A stretch of 64,000 nucleotides of DNA from Heterobilharzia americana (taxonomy: Eukaryota > Platyhelminthes > Trematoda > Strigeidida > Schistosomatidae). Position 1 is the stretch's first letter; each line of letters starts with the position of its first letter. The stretch spans positions 137,844,786-137,908,785 of the forward strand of contig OX104127.1 of the NCBI GenBank assembly GCA_944470555.2. The letters are read 5' to 3'. A program made the translations under genes and the position numbers. Below are positions 35,466 to 46,889 of this stretch, piece by piece. The notes below the pieces were generated by a model. That model searched no databases, was not told the origin of the DNA, and saw nothing but the letters and a program-made list of their open reading frames with translations.

Positions 35466-36099
35466 TATGAATTCATTGTGTGCTGTAGTTGTTCATTCAT
35501 ATATCGATTAGAAGTCGAAGAGTTAAAACATAATTTTCCTCCGCTGTTTTGAGTATTTCATGGAATTTATTCACCGTATTGCTTGAATTTTCATGTGTTG
35601 AGATGAATACTATGGGCTTAAATTTTTCAGGAAGCTGGAAAATGCCGAGGAATTTGAACCTGTCGGAATAACTGGAGGTTTCCAGAACACCACACGCTTC
35701 GTACATGTAGCTGTCTGATTAAATAACCTAACTAAAAACCAATAAATGCAATCTCTTTGAATTGACTGAAAAAACAAGGATTCCTGTAGCTGAATAAATA
35801 AGTCGTAACAACTGGTTCTGTAATACACCTATTGATTTATCACCTTTTCTCCTTCCAGTTGACCAAGTAACCACTGGAAGTGAAACAAAAGGCCTATTTT
35901 TAACAGTGCATGTGTATAATGTAGCATTTCATGTTAGATCCGTATAATTTTCTCAGTTAAAAATGAAAGTCTCTAGATTTGTCCAACATTTGATACATAT
36001 CAATCCTACTTTTAAGCTTCTATTTCGTTGCATAGTATTTAGAAGCTGAAAGGCGTGTTCCCATCTTTAAGTAGCTGTCAACATAATCGACTTGGTTGG

Positions 36100-36360
36100 T
36101 TCCACCGGTCATGATTTCTCACTGGAACTTCGGGAATCACTTCTAGAAGCTAGTCACTAATAAGCACTAGATTGATTTAATTTGGAGGTTTGAGAAGATT
36201 TATCGATTTCAGGTTGGTATTCATCATGAGCTGACACTAGCTAGAGGGATATTAGTAATCTGAGAGCACTGGACAGCTGTTTCGTCCTAATATAGAACTC
36301 GTGTGTAGTGGGCACTCATGACCTCGCCCCGCCAGTGAGCAAGTCCAGGACCTGGTTATA
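36100..36360 (-). mobile_element. SINE B copy
   Basis: Reversed tail GTTGGTATTCATCATGAGCT, then GAGCACTGGACAGCTGTTTC, which keeps GAAAC-AGCTGTC-CAGTGCTC perfectly on the minus strand. The CTGAGGA strand is lost (ACACACGA). The 5' extension lies to the left (TGGAACTTCGGGAATCACTT). Confidence 0.7.
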
Positions 36361-36504
36361 TGTTTTGTTCCTGGTGAGAATTTACTTTTATCTTTAAGTA
36401 CAGTAAAATGAACTTGGAATGGTAATAACTTAAAAACCACATGCATATTCGCGTATTAGGCAATGAGTTATCTCTATTGTGTCAAAGCTGATTGCACTAC
36501 CTGG

Positions 36505-36600
36505 TTGTTTGGACCGCAGTAAACCCGGTGTGAATTGAACTCATGTTCAATTAGTGTAATTCTAGTGCTAAGATCGATGAGCCATAGCTACAAAACTCAG
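36505..36600 (-). mobile_element. SINE C or tRNA-like head, decayed
   Basis: TTTGGACCGCAGTAAACCCG and a reversed head ending GATCGATGAGCCATAGC. The B box is lost. Confidence 0.4.
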
Positions 36601-36864
36601 CGTAGAAGCATTTCCACAAGTTTCAGACCGCTGAAGCACTTAAAATAAACAAATATATTATTGATAAAAAGAATATGAATAAAATTTAAAAAATATTTGC
36701 AAGTCATGGTTGAATAAGAAGTCATTCAACATAGCTATCAGGTGATACGCTTAACAAAAGTGAGTCGAAATACTCTGCTTTAGATTAGCTTCTATTTGAA
36801 ATTCAATCAGCAAATTCTTTCCACTAGATGTTTTTGTGTCGAATGTGACTTGATAAAATCTGCT

Positions 36865-37000
36865 GTAACATTCATCATTGACTGAGAACCGTTGAGAACC
36901 TGAAAGACTTGGATAGCTGTTTTGTCCTGATATGCAGCTTCTCAGAAGTAACCCCCTATAGTCCTACAATTTATGCCAGTCCATGATGAATATTACCTTG
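36865..37000 (-). mobile_element. SINE B rearranged fragment
   Basis: Reversed tail and ribozyme 3' half (GGATAGCTGTTTTGTCCTGA), ending in a sense tail (GCCAGTCCATGATGAATATT). The whole is a compact inverted fusion. Confidence 0.5.
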
Positions 37001-37077
37001 AAGTAAATTAAATCTCAGTGAACTTTAAACTGCATAACTGTTTAATGCTGATTAATGACATGGTTTACAATGGATAT

Positions 37078-37395
37078 GCCCCCTAACCTATAGGGTCAAC
37101 CAGTCGGAAGTGAAGCGGATACCAAATGAAGACCTTGGGTGATAGTCGCGCTATGTCGCGAATTAATAGAAGTTGGAGACCGTGAACCATTGAACTTTGA
37201 TCCAGTGGCTGAGTGGTTAACGTTTTCGCGCTGAAACCTGAGGTTTTTGATTTCGATCTCTAACCAGATAGTGGGTACGTACTGCGGAAGAGTCCCATAC
37301 TAAGATGAGATAGCACCCTAGTGCTCATAGATTTTAAGCGTTTCTCAAACTTTTGTCAATTTATGAAGTATAACAACTAGAAATTAGTAAAATCT
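37078..37395 (+). mobile_element. SINE B near-full-length copy
   Basis: GGGTCAACCAGTCGGAAGTG start, GATCCAGTGGCTGAGTGG A-box region, decayed B box (TTTCGATCTC), CTGCGGAAGAGTCCCATACT, GAGATAGCACCCTAGTGC, then the tail. The ribozyme is inactive (CTGAGGA lost). Confidence 0.75.
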
Positions 37396-37844
37396 GCACT
37401 AACTCAAAACTGCGTTTATGCTAATTAATGATGCATCAGATTTAACTCGTTCCGATTGACTTTTACTAACCGAAAGCAACTGACTTCCTTTTTGATCATT
37501 TATTCGCGCCGATATTTGAAATTATAAAACATTCACGAATATGTAAGAATATGATGTATCTGTTCATTGCACATTTAACAAAATAAGACCATTGAGTTGT
37601 CAACGGGGAAAGGTGCACAATTTTTACGAGTGCGAATATTGGGAAAACACTAGCTATTTAATTGCACCTAGGAATTCAGCTGTATTTCCAACAGTCGGGA
37701 TTTACAACAAACAGGCTCTCTGACAAAAGAAACCTCTTCGTATGATACTGATGACAAATTAGGTAGACCAATTCACAGTTGTTTCAAAGTCATTTTCCGT
37801 TCGGATGAAGTACAATCAAAATTATAAACAGATATAGCATTTTC

Positions 37845-38235
37845 AGAGGGTATTCAACTCAGACTGACATCAGTTAGAGAACCATCGAAAACCTGGAAGC
37901 ATTATACAGCTTTTTCATCCTAGCATGGAACTCCTCAGCAATGCACACTCATGACCCCTTCCGACCAAAGACCGAACCCAAGACCTTCAAGTTCCGTGGC
38001 CAGGAAGCTACCATTTGCCAACTTAGGTGGAGTCCAGTGGTTCATATATCCTCCTTCCGTCAATTCGCGATTTAACGCTACCATCACTCAATTTCTTCGT
38101 TGAGCATTTGTTTTCATGGCCACCAGGTTTGCACCACACGTCACAACTCTCATTAGAACTTCAAGAATCGCCTCTAGAAGCCAGTCATCAGTGAGCACTA
38201 GATCGATTTAACTCAGGAGTTTGTGGGGCTCTCAG
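37845..38235 (-). mobile_element. SINE B copy with a folded hammerhead
   Basis: The minus-strand head includes the complement of CCGAACCCAAGACCTTC, with the ribozyme at 37899-37944. The 5' extension to 38235 includes CGCCTCTAGAAGCCAGTCAT, shared with 36130. Confidence 0.75.
37899..37944 (-). ncRNA. Hammerhead ribozyme, type I, in SINE B
   Basis: On the minus strand: GCATTG|CTGAGGA, stem II GTTC-CATGCTA-GGAT (four pairs, two wobble), GAAA, AAGCTGTA and then TAATGC. All core bases fit CTGANGA/GAAA/NUH with cleavage after GTA. Stem I (GCATTG with TAATGC) makes six pairs (one G-U). At the third pair, T-A replaces the C-G found in other copies, changing both sides. Stem III is poor, as in known schistosome hammerheads. 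Confidence 0.6.
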
Positions 38236-38249
38236 TGATTTCAATTTGG

Positions 38250-38390
38250 TCATGGGTTTAATCTTGATGTGGTCGCGGTTGAGCACTGTTGAGGAGTTTC
38301 AGACTAGGACGAGTTAGCTGCCCAGTGCTCCCAGCTTTAAATGGTTACCCAAATAATGTCAGTCTGTGATGAATACTACTTCACAGTTAA
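38250..38390 (+). mobile_element. SINE B 3' part, head-to-head with the previous
   Basis: GAGCACTGTTGAGGAGTTTC, GACTAGGACGAGTTAGC, CTGCCCAGTGCTCCCAGC, then the tail AATAATGTCAGTCTGTGATG. Core mutations at C3 and GAAA. Confidence 0.65.
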
Positions 38391-38394
38391 ACAG

Positions 38395-39815
38395 AAAAGT
38401 CCAGATATTCATGATCTAAATCTTTAAATAAATGACTTATTTCGAACCATAATTTTGTATCCGACACAGAATTCTCAGCATATGATATTCCATCAGTTTA
38501 CTCGTTGTACAACATTTTCAAACATATAGTAACAGAGTTGTTTTGTGATACGTAATCATTAATAACAAGATTGTTGAAATGTTTAGTGACTTCAGGGTTG
38601 TGATAACTGTTTGTTATTGCAAAGTTGATTGATACGACTCTCGTCTACCATGATTTTCTTCACACAATACACAAGCTAAATAAGGTGGTATGGTTGAATT
38701 TTTTTATGTAGTTGTGCGTGCACAAAATTCAACATATTTGCTTCATGCTTTCAAAGAGGACAGAGATGAAGAAAGGCGCAGATGACGGGGATGCTTTTTA
38801 GTCACCTACCTATAAGGGTTCAGAGGCCTATCAATGATCCCACTTATCAACACTTTTAGCAGTACACCACTCGCTCTATTAACTGCCTTCAAAATCCTAA
38901 GCAACACGGTATAGTCCTTTCTTCGCATTCCAGAAAAGAATAAGCATACTATTCTTATTGGCTAACATGAAAACAATGCACGTCTTTGAAGATCAACTCT
39001 TTCATTAGTTAATTTCGACTGCTACGTGAATATCAGAGGCGAAAGTAGAAAAAGAGTAATTAAAGTGTCGAATAGCATTTTTATTACACAGATGTCGTTA
39101 ATTCTTTGTTTTTCTTATCACTAACGTGACGACTATTTTTATGTCAGAGTAATAAATCAAAAGTTAGGTTTTAATTTCTGCGAATAGAGATAAATATTTC
39201 TCATTGAACATTGTAATAAAGTTTTGTTCATTTTTGACCAGTATTTGCAATGAAACAGGTGTAGCAATGAACAGTAGTGAATTTTTATCACAAAATTGCC
39301 GTGCATTCAAAATTGCACCAGAGATTTTTAGACAGACCGTGTGCTTCATAAATATAGTTTTTTTTAAGCAACATTACACCCAAACAATAAGTTACTTCTG
39401 GAAGTTGTTGGTGCATTCAATTTGGTCAGCATTATTGGAACTTTTATTTATGCTACCTTAAATAACAATGTTGAGTTAGAAAATGGAGATGAATTTTTAT
39501 TCCAGTGAATCTTTGTGTTCTTATGATCATCGAAATTTATCGCTTCGCATTGTGGAGCAAACCTCATTTCGTAACTGCAGTCATAGGGAGATGTAGTGAA
39601 ATTTTCACCCTGGTTCGAATCTGTTTGTTTAGTTTGTCTGTAGAGGAGATTTCCAATGAAGCATTCCGAGTAGGGAAAAAATCAAACATTTTTTTCCAAT
39701 AACCTATCAGATCATTTAAGTGACAACAAAAAGGGATATGCAGTAGCATCTGATTCATTCAAAATGTCGAATTTCCTGCAGAACAAAGTGGAATGAAAAA
39801 CAGTTTTACGTATTA
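38395..39815. other. No feature seen
   Basis: Overlapping short frames on both strands at 39164-39758 have no recognisable motif. The stretch may contain decayed upstream PLE sequence. Confidence 0.4.
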
Positions 39816-39819
39816 AGGT

Positions 39820-40322
39820 TAGATATTGGGTCCATAAAAAAGAATATATCAGAAATCACAACAAGATTACTGAAATTACTTGGAATTGGTGTGGATCATA
39901 AACCAACAAATTCCCTCCAAACCCTATTATGCAGATCAAGGGACGCAACAACCACAGAAGACAAACCAAACATCATTTATAAAATCAACTGCAATAACTG
40001 CAGTCAACACTACATTGGACAAAGTGGCCGCCCTCTTCGCTTTCGTCTACATGAACACAAATTGGCTATTAAACGCCACGACATTTCATCACTCATTTCA
40101 ATGCATATGGATAACAACCATGTACATGAATTTAATTTCGACAATGTAGAAATTTTGGACAGAGGAAACACAAGGAATATCGGAGAATTTCTAAAAGCTT
40201 GGTATTCAGGTCAGTCAGCAATCAACAGGCATATAGACATATACCCAATCTATCAACCAATCAGAAAGATGATAAACGACAGAAAGGTCATAGGTCAAGT
40301 AAAGGAACAGCCGACAGGATAA
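39820..40322 (+). pseudogene. Penelope-like element 3' end: GIY-YIG endonuclease domain
   Basis: The frame opens as SEITTRLLKLLGIGVDHKPT and from 39891 is open for 143 codons. It contains the PLE linker (VDHKPTNSLQTLLCRSRD) and the GIY-YIG nuclease, here in the PLE form IIYKINCNNCSQHYIGQSGR, followed by RLHEHKLAIKRHD and a C-terminal GEFLKAWYSGQSAINRH. The CxxC pair, the arginine after GQSG and the EH motif are retained. In full PLEs this domain sits C-terminal to the reverse transcriptase and makes the target nick. The reverse transcriptase itself is absent upstream. PLEs (for example Cercyon of Schistosoma) are known in this group. Confidence 0.88.
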
Positions 40323-40595
40323 TCTATACAGTCAAGGACACAACAACCAGAGGAAACAACCAACCACAAACCAGTTTATCAGGTCAAGCTACTAAATCAC
40401 TCACGGTGAGACACTGACAGCCCACTTCATAATGAAGTTAGTGCTGATGAAATAGTTTAGAAAGACGATGAAAGCCCTATGACTAAACAACCCAGCTCAG
40501 AGGACACAGTACAACCAAGACCATCCACCTGAGCTACAAATATTCTCTACCACTTCAAAATTATTTGAGTGTAACACGCTTCACCTTGTTCGAAG
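40323..40595 (+). mobile_element. PLE pseudo-LTR junction with a degenerate hammerhead-like motif
   Basis: This lies between the end of one PLE ORF and the start of another, where PLE pseudo-LTRs sit in tandem copies. At 40442-40480 it contains CTGATGA, a possible stem II (GTTT-AGAA-AGAC with outer AT/AT pairs) and GAAA. Upstream GTTAGTG can pair imperfectly with downstream GACTAAAC. The expected UH dinucleotide before the cleavage site is missing (CCTATGAC). Hammerheads are established in PLE pseudo-LTRs. Whether this is a dead one is inference. Confidence 0.5.
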
Positions 40596-40799
40596 ATGGG
40601 AAGACTTCTCCATAGGCAAACTTCCACCAGAGAACAGCTATTCTTTCTCCATGAGTGCCTACGTCAGCATATTCTGCCGAAGAGTGTCAGGTATAGACCA
40701 CAGATTAACTGTCCAATGGGATGGAAAATAGCCGAACAAACTGGAAGACAAATGGTTCAATTGATGATCACAGATTCATGTCATCGGATTCGGAAATAA
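40596..40799 (+). pseudogene. PLE ORF N-terminal fragment of a second tandem copy
   Basis: A 67-codon frame starting MGRLLHRQTSTREQLFFLHE, followed by YRPQINCPMGWKIAEQTGRQ and LMITDSCHRIRK. It resembles the N-terminal region upstream of the reverse transcriptase in trematode PLEs, where a conserved PMGW-x-IA core is followed by a basic, helical stretch. A related but shifted frame continues to about 41097 (NNEKKSPGKAAQ). Its place just after a GIY-YIG 3' end indicates a partial tandem (pseudo-LTR) arrangement. Confidence 0.6.
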
Positions 40800-41557
40800 T
40801 AATCTGTGATTAACAATCAAAAGGCAAAACTAGAAAGCATACTCACGACACAACACATGACAACGCCGACAACCGCAATTGAAAAATCAAGCAGACGATC
40901 GAAACAACAACGAAAAAAAGTCCCCAGGAAAAGCTGCTCAAAGTCTCAGAAGCCATATAGGCTGTGGCAAACAGATATCTAAACACAGAATCATTCAAGT
41001 TTCCTTAGCCACTGAAGGCCGTCTGTCTTTAAAGATGTATGAAATAAAACCTAACTCAACACACCTCTTATCCATTGTGACAACCGGTGAAGTTTAGCTA
41101 TTATAGTGGAAAACTGAAATAAGCTTCCATTTATGCAAGTGCCTTTTCTGTATTACATTCTCAAGCAGATAAAATTCAGTCGATAAAAACAGACAATTTT
41201 CGACTAATCTTGGTGCACCTCTCTGCATTACATTTACAATTATGTTCATTGTTTGGTGGCAGAAAATCATTTGTTTTTAATGCACTTCTCTATTTGGTTA
41301 TTTTTATCACCCTAAAAGTTAATGTCAACCTATTTATTCCTCTCATGAATAGGACTTTAGATTTTTAATGAATCTATCGTAGTGTATGTTCCATTATCCA
41401 GTTCTAGAAGTGGCTTATCTAATTTTCAGTATCTCCTAATTTGGTTAACAGGTGTATAGAACACACAAGTTAATTATAAAATATGTTCAAAATCACTAAC
41501 CGAAATTTTGAGGGTAATTAACTCATAAAAAGGGTAGAAAATAAAGAAAGAGCATTT

Positions 41558-41875
41558 CTAGACTTCATATCGACAACACCAGAGAGAGGCTTGTAAACTC
41601 AAGTGCACAGAACGGCAATAAATATGCATCAAGTATTCAATGGTGATAGCAGCAATCTTGCATTTCTTAGGACTACTTATGTACGAGTGTTCGCACTCGT
41701 TAGAACTCATTGTAACTCTGAACAACTGTGGAAGGTAGAGTGACACCACTCTTAAAAACTGTTCAAAATAAATGGAAGGAATTACATTGCTGTCTCTTAA
41801 AAATATCCCAGAAACTGTTAAGTGACTAATACGTTCATTCAGTACCAATGCGGCACTCATGTCAATCAAATTCAT
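41558..41875 (-). other. Unassigned 105-codon ATG frame between PLE fragments
   Basis: Starts MNLIDMSAALVLNERISHL and ends with a cysteine-rich segment (HIYCRSVHL, ASLWCCRYEV). It has an ATG start and no obvious low complexity, but lies between two PLE remnants and resembles no family I know. It could be chance. Confidence 0.2.
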
Positions 41876-41989
41876 GCCGAATATCGTATAGGACCTGTAG
41901 GACTCGTTACCATAAAAAAAGACAAATAAAACAAAAAAATAGTTGAAAAAAATTAGGCTCTTTATGTCGACATGTTAGTTAATACACCT

Positions 41990-42260
41990 GCCAAGTACTC
42001 TAAAGATTGCATGAATGGGGCATGATATAATATCATTGTTGTCGATCCATGTAGACAGATACAAGCGTAACTGTGATAATCACAAATACTACAGCTTGCA
42101 AGCTGGAAAAACAATGGCAGAATTCCTGGAGGCAAGCCACTTCGATGACACAGTTATCAACAAGCATGTGTACATTAAACCAAAGGTAAAGGCTGCCAGA
42201 AAAAAGAATCATTCAGCTGGAAATCAAGCAAGAAACTCGGTAACACTCATAGGTCAGTAA
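41990..42260 (+). pseudogene. Second PLE GIY-YIG C-terminal remnant
   Basis: The frame from 42015 reads GHDIISLLSIHVD, then GKTMAEFLEASHFDDTVINK and HVYIKPKVKAARKK. It aligns over its length with RHDISSLISMHMD...GEFLKAWYSGQSAINRH of the PLE copy at 39891-40322. The nuclease motifs upstream of RHD are missing. It is in the same orientation as the first copy, about 1.7 kb downstream, so it may be a truncated independent insertion or a decayed part of the same tandem locus. Confidence 0.7.
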
Positions 42261-42763
42261 TATAGTCCAAATATGTTTCGCCGTCTTGACTGAACCTGAC
42301 AAAATGTGTTACAATAGTCATCCTTATCCGCAACTCAACAACTTCCGCGGTGGGCAAGTATCCTACTTTACTTTTGTATGAATTAATTTTCTATAAAGTC
42401 GTCTCAGTCCGGGGTAAAATACCCATCTAACAAATATTATAACACAGGCAACACCAAGCAGTCATCACTTATGAATAAGTAAGAAAACTTGATTGGAAAA
42501 AACTTTCAGAGTGTATGGACCTTTGAATCGCTAGAATTCAAGGGGCCTTAATTGTCTGTGGTGCTGAATAAGAGGGTGATTCACTTTTTGTGAGTAGTTA
42601 AAGCATTGCTTTTTCTCCTGAAACTGAAAAAGTGAAGATTGAAAAATGAGGTTTATCCACTGGATAACAAAATACTGACCATAGTTACCTTCAGCTTTTT
42701 CCAGAAATTTAGTTCGATTTCATTTGCTTCCTTGAAGGTTATACATCGATAAGTCGGTTAGTA

Positions 42764-42764
<1 letters not shown>

Positions 42765-42823
<59 letters not shown>
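42765..42823. repeat. (TA)n microsatellite
   Basis: About 59 bases of uninterrupted TA, among the longest in the window. Confidence 0.95.
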
Positions 42824-42825
<2 letters not shown>

Positions 42826-44583
42826 TTGCATATGTTGTTCTATCCTATCCACGTGCGACAACATGCAAACTAGATGACGACTTAAAAACTACTGGTTGTT
42901 GTGACTTACTGCCAACCATACAGTTAAAGTTAACGTTATTTAACCGCAAAGGTTTTTTAATTTAAAAATATTGTATGACAATTTTTTCGAAGTATCATAC
43001 AGACAATTCTTAACTTTACTAATAGTTATTGTCTAGAGTACAGCTATTATAATTTTTATTTTATTTTAATGGTTCCACTCATCCCTAATTTGTCAAGGCT
43101 CCAATCTCATACTTTCTTCACTTTGGTTTCTTAGATGCCAAACTTGTTAAGACGTTTCAGTGCTATCGTTTTCTCTGTTCTGAGGACTCTTTTTGCTTTG
43201 CACACTTTGACACAGACCGTGGTATTTTTACTGTCTTATAGGAAGTCATGAGGCATACTATTTCGGAAAACAGTTTATGTTTCTGATACCGTAAGTTTCT
43301 AGTTAACTTGATTTGAATCTATCCAGCAATGATAGATTTATTTACTTCATCTTACGGCCATTCAAACGGTTGATAATAAGAACTAGTGAAGGATTTCATT
43401 GTTTTTTCTGCACCGAAGTCCTAACTAAGTTCTTCACTGTAGGATATTTTACAATACTGACATCTGTTACAGTGAATAAGCTTTTCGCAAAGGTGGCCTG
43501 TCAATCACTACTAATTCGTCGCTTCAGTAGTATGCTATCATGAAGTTAGACTGACGGTGAGTTTTACTAGAACTTGTAATTGTTTTTAAGGGTAAACGAC
43601 TGACAGAGAGTCTACAATGAATGAAGTTAAGTTGTAAGGAACAGGGATATACTTATCCATCTGTTTTTAAATCAATTTCATGGGTTTTTATTATCAAACT
43701 CGATGAGCTGACTTCAATAATGGTTTGTATTTCCCTGTATTTTGGTGTTGTTTTATTCCCGTTTAAGGAATGTATGACAAATGTATTAGAAGAAAGTAGT
43801 CGTGTCGATAGCAATACAGCCATTGTGTTTATTGATTTGACGCTGAGATTCTCCAGGCTTAGTGTCAAACATTTGGAATCGCTTGCCAAGAACCCCTAAA
43901 CTTAGTTATACGTTCGTTGATATGCGATATCAGCGGATGTTTGTAGCTAATTTTCTACAACAGGACTAAACTTGTACTGACCAATGCCAATCAGAGTCTT
44001 CATCAGCATTCTGCCTAAACAGTGACTGTAGACAGGCTCATAAACTGGAAATAACCACTAAAGAATACTCAAGAGGCAATGACTCACTGCGAAATCACTT
44101 TGGAGTTTGACTCATAATCAGTGTAAAAAACTTTAGTGGGCATAAAAATTTTTGTTTTATTAATGACATAACGCTGCGAGCACATTTTCTTTCTGTTAAT
44201 CACAGAAATTTCAACTCCTGGTTTCCTTTATGGTCACGTTTGTTGTTTTCTGGTTTCGGTGGTGATAGGAATGTGAATTTATCCATACCGAATCTTAGGT
44301 AACTTTTATTCCTCTTGTTGGCTGTTGACTCGATCAACGAAGTTTCTCATTATCGAATCATTCCAGACGTCAGAATTGCTGTTTCATCCAACCCCAATAA
44401 GTGTCACTGCATGCACTGAGACAGTTGAGTATTTTCTGAAGTGCACCATCTTATCAAGGACTATCGTTCTATGGTGAGGTTGACTTCAGCACCCTACGAA
44501 ACTGATTGGTTCAAATCCACTACTTGGATATGTACTTAAACTAACATTCAACCCATGTATTAGGGTAGATTAATTATGTCCTT
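42824..44583. other. No supported gene
   Basis: Two + strand frames (43313-43543 and 43621-43899) and an antisense frame (43653-43889) overlap here. None has recognisable motifs or good splice sites. Probably intron. Confidence 0.5.
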
Positions 44584-45255
44584 TTACCTAATTTCGTCAA
44601 TGGAATCCATAAACCTACAGAGCTTTTTTCTCAGTGGCTTGAAGATACAAATGATTTTCAGTGAAAGAGAATAGAGGCAAGAGAAGAATACAAATCCTAA
44701 TGACCAGTAAAGCTCGGTAGAAAAAGAGACTGACTTCTGGATATATGCTTGTCCAGTCGATACCCAGTACATGCAATAAGAATGATACACCATGTATTCT
44801 TTATTCATCAGGTAGTATTCTCCAAGATTAGACGAACAAATGTTTTCTGTAGAAGCCAGCTGAACATTTTGGTTGTGTTTATCTCTACTAATGATCACCT
44901 GGTTGATAGTTAACAAATGATCAATCTTTGGTGTTATATGACTGATTGAATGTATTTTCTTTTCTACTTTTCTTACTAAATAATGAGTAAGATCTTCAGA
45001 ATAATTGTGCAGAATGAAGTCACTTTCTAAGCCAATCTTCATGGAATAAACGTGTACACAGAAAGATGAATATGAAAGCACTGCAGAAAGAATAATTAAT
45101 ATGCTACTGGTTGTAATTTCTCGCCGTTGATTGGACCGAATATGGGCTCCTACGGAAATGCCATCGATAAGCCCTGTAATTTCGACTTGATAGTAATGAT
45201 AGTAGCTGGTAGTAGTATCCACGAAGTATGTTTCGTTCCACTTAAGACTTGTCAA
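44584..45255 (-). CDS. Unrecognised two-pass membrane protein, probable exon nested in the Cav2 intron
   Basis: A 223-codon open frame, by far the longest in the window. It has no ATG start: the first codon is TTG directly after a TAG. It encodes a hydrophobic segment (about residues 48-68, ITTSSILIILSAVLSYSSF), a polar loop of about 115 residues containing two cysteines (SYC and NIC motifs), a second hydrophobic segment (about residues 182-205, LYWSLGFVFFSCLYSLSL), then a basic tail, FKPLRKKLCRFMDS. The terminal TAA overlaps ATTAG|GTAAAAG, a good splice donor at 44587/44588. A plausible acceptor (TTTCCGTAG) lies at 45150, so the exon could be 44588-45149. I do not recognise the family. The tail loosely recalls prominin C-termini, but the loop is too short. 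Confidence 0.5.
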   Translation of the reverse strand: MTSLKWNETYFVDTTTSYYHYYQVEITGLIDGISVGAHIRSNQRREITTSSILIILSAVLSYSSFCVHVYSMKIGLESDFILHNYSEDLTHYLVRKVEKKIHSISHITPKIDHLLTINQVIISRDKHNQNVQLASTENICSSNLGEYYLMNKEYMVYHSYCMYWVSTGQAYIQKSVSFSTELYWSLGFVFFSCLYSLSLKIICIFKPLRKKLCRFMDSIDEIR

Positions 45256-45274
45256 CTAGACGTATCTGCCTTCT

Positions 45275-45362
45275 TGTGAGTGATGCTGTCCACACTAAGA
45301 CTCGAACCCAGGGTCCATCACTTTAAACGCCAGAAGGTTATGAACTACGTCACTGAGTCACA
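45275..45362 (-). mobile_element. SINE A head fragment, head-to-head with the next
   Basis: The minus-strand B box is complementary to AGACTCGAACCCAG, and the A-box region to GTTATGAACTACGTCACTGA. Only the tRNA-like head is present. Confidence 0.6.
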
Positions 45363-45419
45363 ACCGACACAATGTGACACGAGTACACTTGTTACGTTAT
45401 TGCTTGTAAACAAGGAGTG

Positions 45420-45600
45420 GCTATTGCTACTAAGTTGCCAACTGGATAACGCTGTAGCATTTGAAGAGATAGTTAATGGGTTCGAGCCCTGGAAGGATCA
45501 ACATCACTGCCTGGGAGATAGATACGTCCGGCTGACGAGTCCCAAACAAGAAGAAAAGCATACCGTGGATTGTTCTCTTAGCCACTCCCTACCATTACCA
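45420..45600 (+). mobile_element. SINE A copy, ribozyme decayed
   Basis: AACTGGATAACGCTGTAGCA head, GGGTTCGAGCCCTGG B box, GGCTGACGAGTCCCAAACAA then GAAGAAAAGCAT. CTGACGA is kept, but the GAAA side and the cleavage site are lost. Confidence 0.7.
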
Positions 45601-45974
45601 TCTATGATTAGTATTGTCTCTAAATATCTAATAAAGAGTCTCTTTGAAATGTTAAATCTGGGATGATAAAAATGATGGTACAAATGCTTTTTTGCTGAGT
45701 TTCTCCAACCAACTGGCAAATACTTTTTGTCACATTTCAGCTGAATAAATGCAAGTCAACTGTAGGATTCACAGTTTTTCAGAGGGCATCAGGTCAAGCT
45801 TATTATATGCAGTCTGTGTTATTATTGGCCTGACAAGGCCATGGTAGGTTGAGTAGATCGGCGTCCCACTGCTGAAAAAAGTTGTGTAAAATGAGAGTAA
45901 CTTTATAGGCCATCTTAGCAACAGATAGAATAACCAGTCAGATTCCTCTATTTTACTCAAATTTATCCTTCCAG

Positions 45975-46045
45975 CCGAAATGGGGAAACTTAATTGCTTA
46001 TTTCGGTTGTTGCAAGCGTGGCCTTTAGAGTCACCAGTAAGATGA
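45975..46045 (+). repeat. Family F repeat fragment
   Basis: TTTCGGTTGTTGCAAGCGTG and GCCTTTAGAGTCACC match 5048-5083 (TTTCAATTGTTGCCAGGGTG, GTCTTTAAAGTCAC). Confidence 0.4.
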
Positions 46046-46259
46046 AGATTTCATCCACAGAAAGGGATACAATGGTTCAGTTAACAAGATAGTTTACTTT
46101 ATGAGAATTATTCACGCTTTGGCGAATCAACAAACAAGTTTTTTTATACTCAGTATTCTGTTCCTTCCGTATAATATTTGTGTGCATAAACTTAACCATT
46201 ACAAGACATCAATCAGTAACAGCCTTCTGCTCAATTACATTTTGGACAACTAAACTAGA

Positions 46260-46275
46260 CACACACACACACAAC
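46260..46275. repeat. Short (AC)n run
   Basis: Eight AC units. A similar six-unit run lies near 27885. Confidence 0.9.
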
Positions 46276-46889
46276 AATTTCAGTTGTTTGCTGTAAAAGA
46301 GACAGAAGCCTTTAACAACACTAAAGCTTATATTCAGTTGAAGAATTTTTATTGTTTTTCTTACCTAAAGTAGGAAAGACGAAGTGTTTTCTAAACTGTC
46401 ACCAAAAAGCAATGAGATCTTTGCTGAACATATCATTTTTTTTATTGAAAACAATATGCAAAAAATAAAGAGAAACAAGAAATTATTGAACAAATTCCTG
46501 ACGTATATATCTGGATAAGAAACGGAAAAGGCATTTCTGAGGGAGTTTAACATCCTTTAAGACTAAGCAAGTTGGACAGTTGTATCTTTTATTCTTGTAG
46601 ACAGGTTCGTTGGCATGGGAAAATTGAGAATAGCAAAATATATTATACAGATAAAAATAACGATTATTCTGGAGGGAAAATAACATGCAGTCAGATCATT
46701 TAAGTTAATTTTGACAGAGGAAGGAGGGAAATTATCTAGAGTGCTTTATCTCTCCCTCTATTCTATTTCTAAAAGGAAAGAAATGAAAAGGGTAATTAAA
46801 ATCATTTCAACATCATGAATTTTAGTCGAAACAAACAAAACACTATTTTCCACCTATAACTGCAGTAACATAGTGACACTGATCACAAA

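Noticed and set aside
44584..45255. Assignment of the nested exon to prominin
   Set aside because: The RFMDS-like tail is suggestive, but the loop between membrane segments is far too short and the cysteine pattern does not fit.
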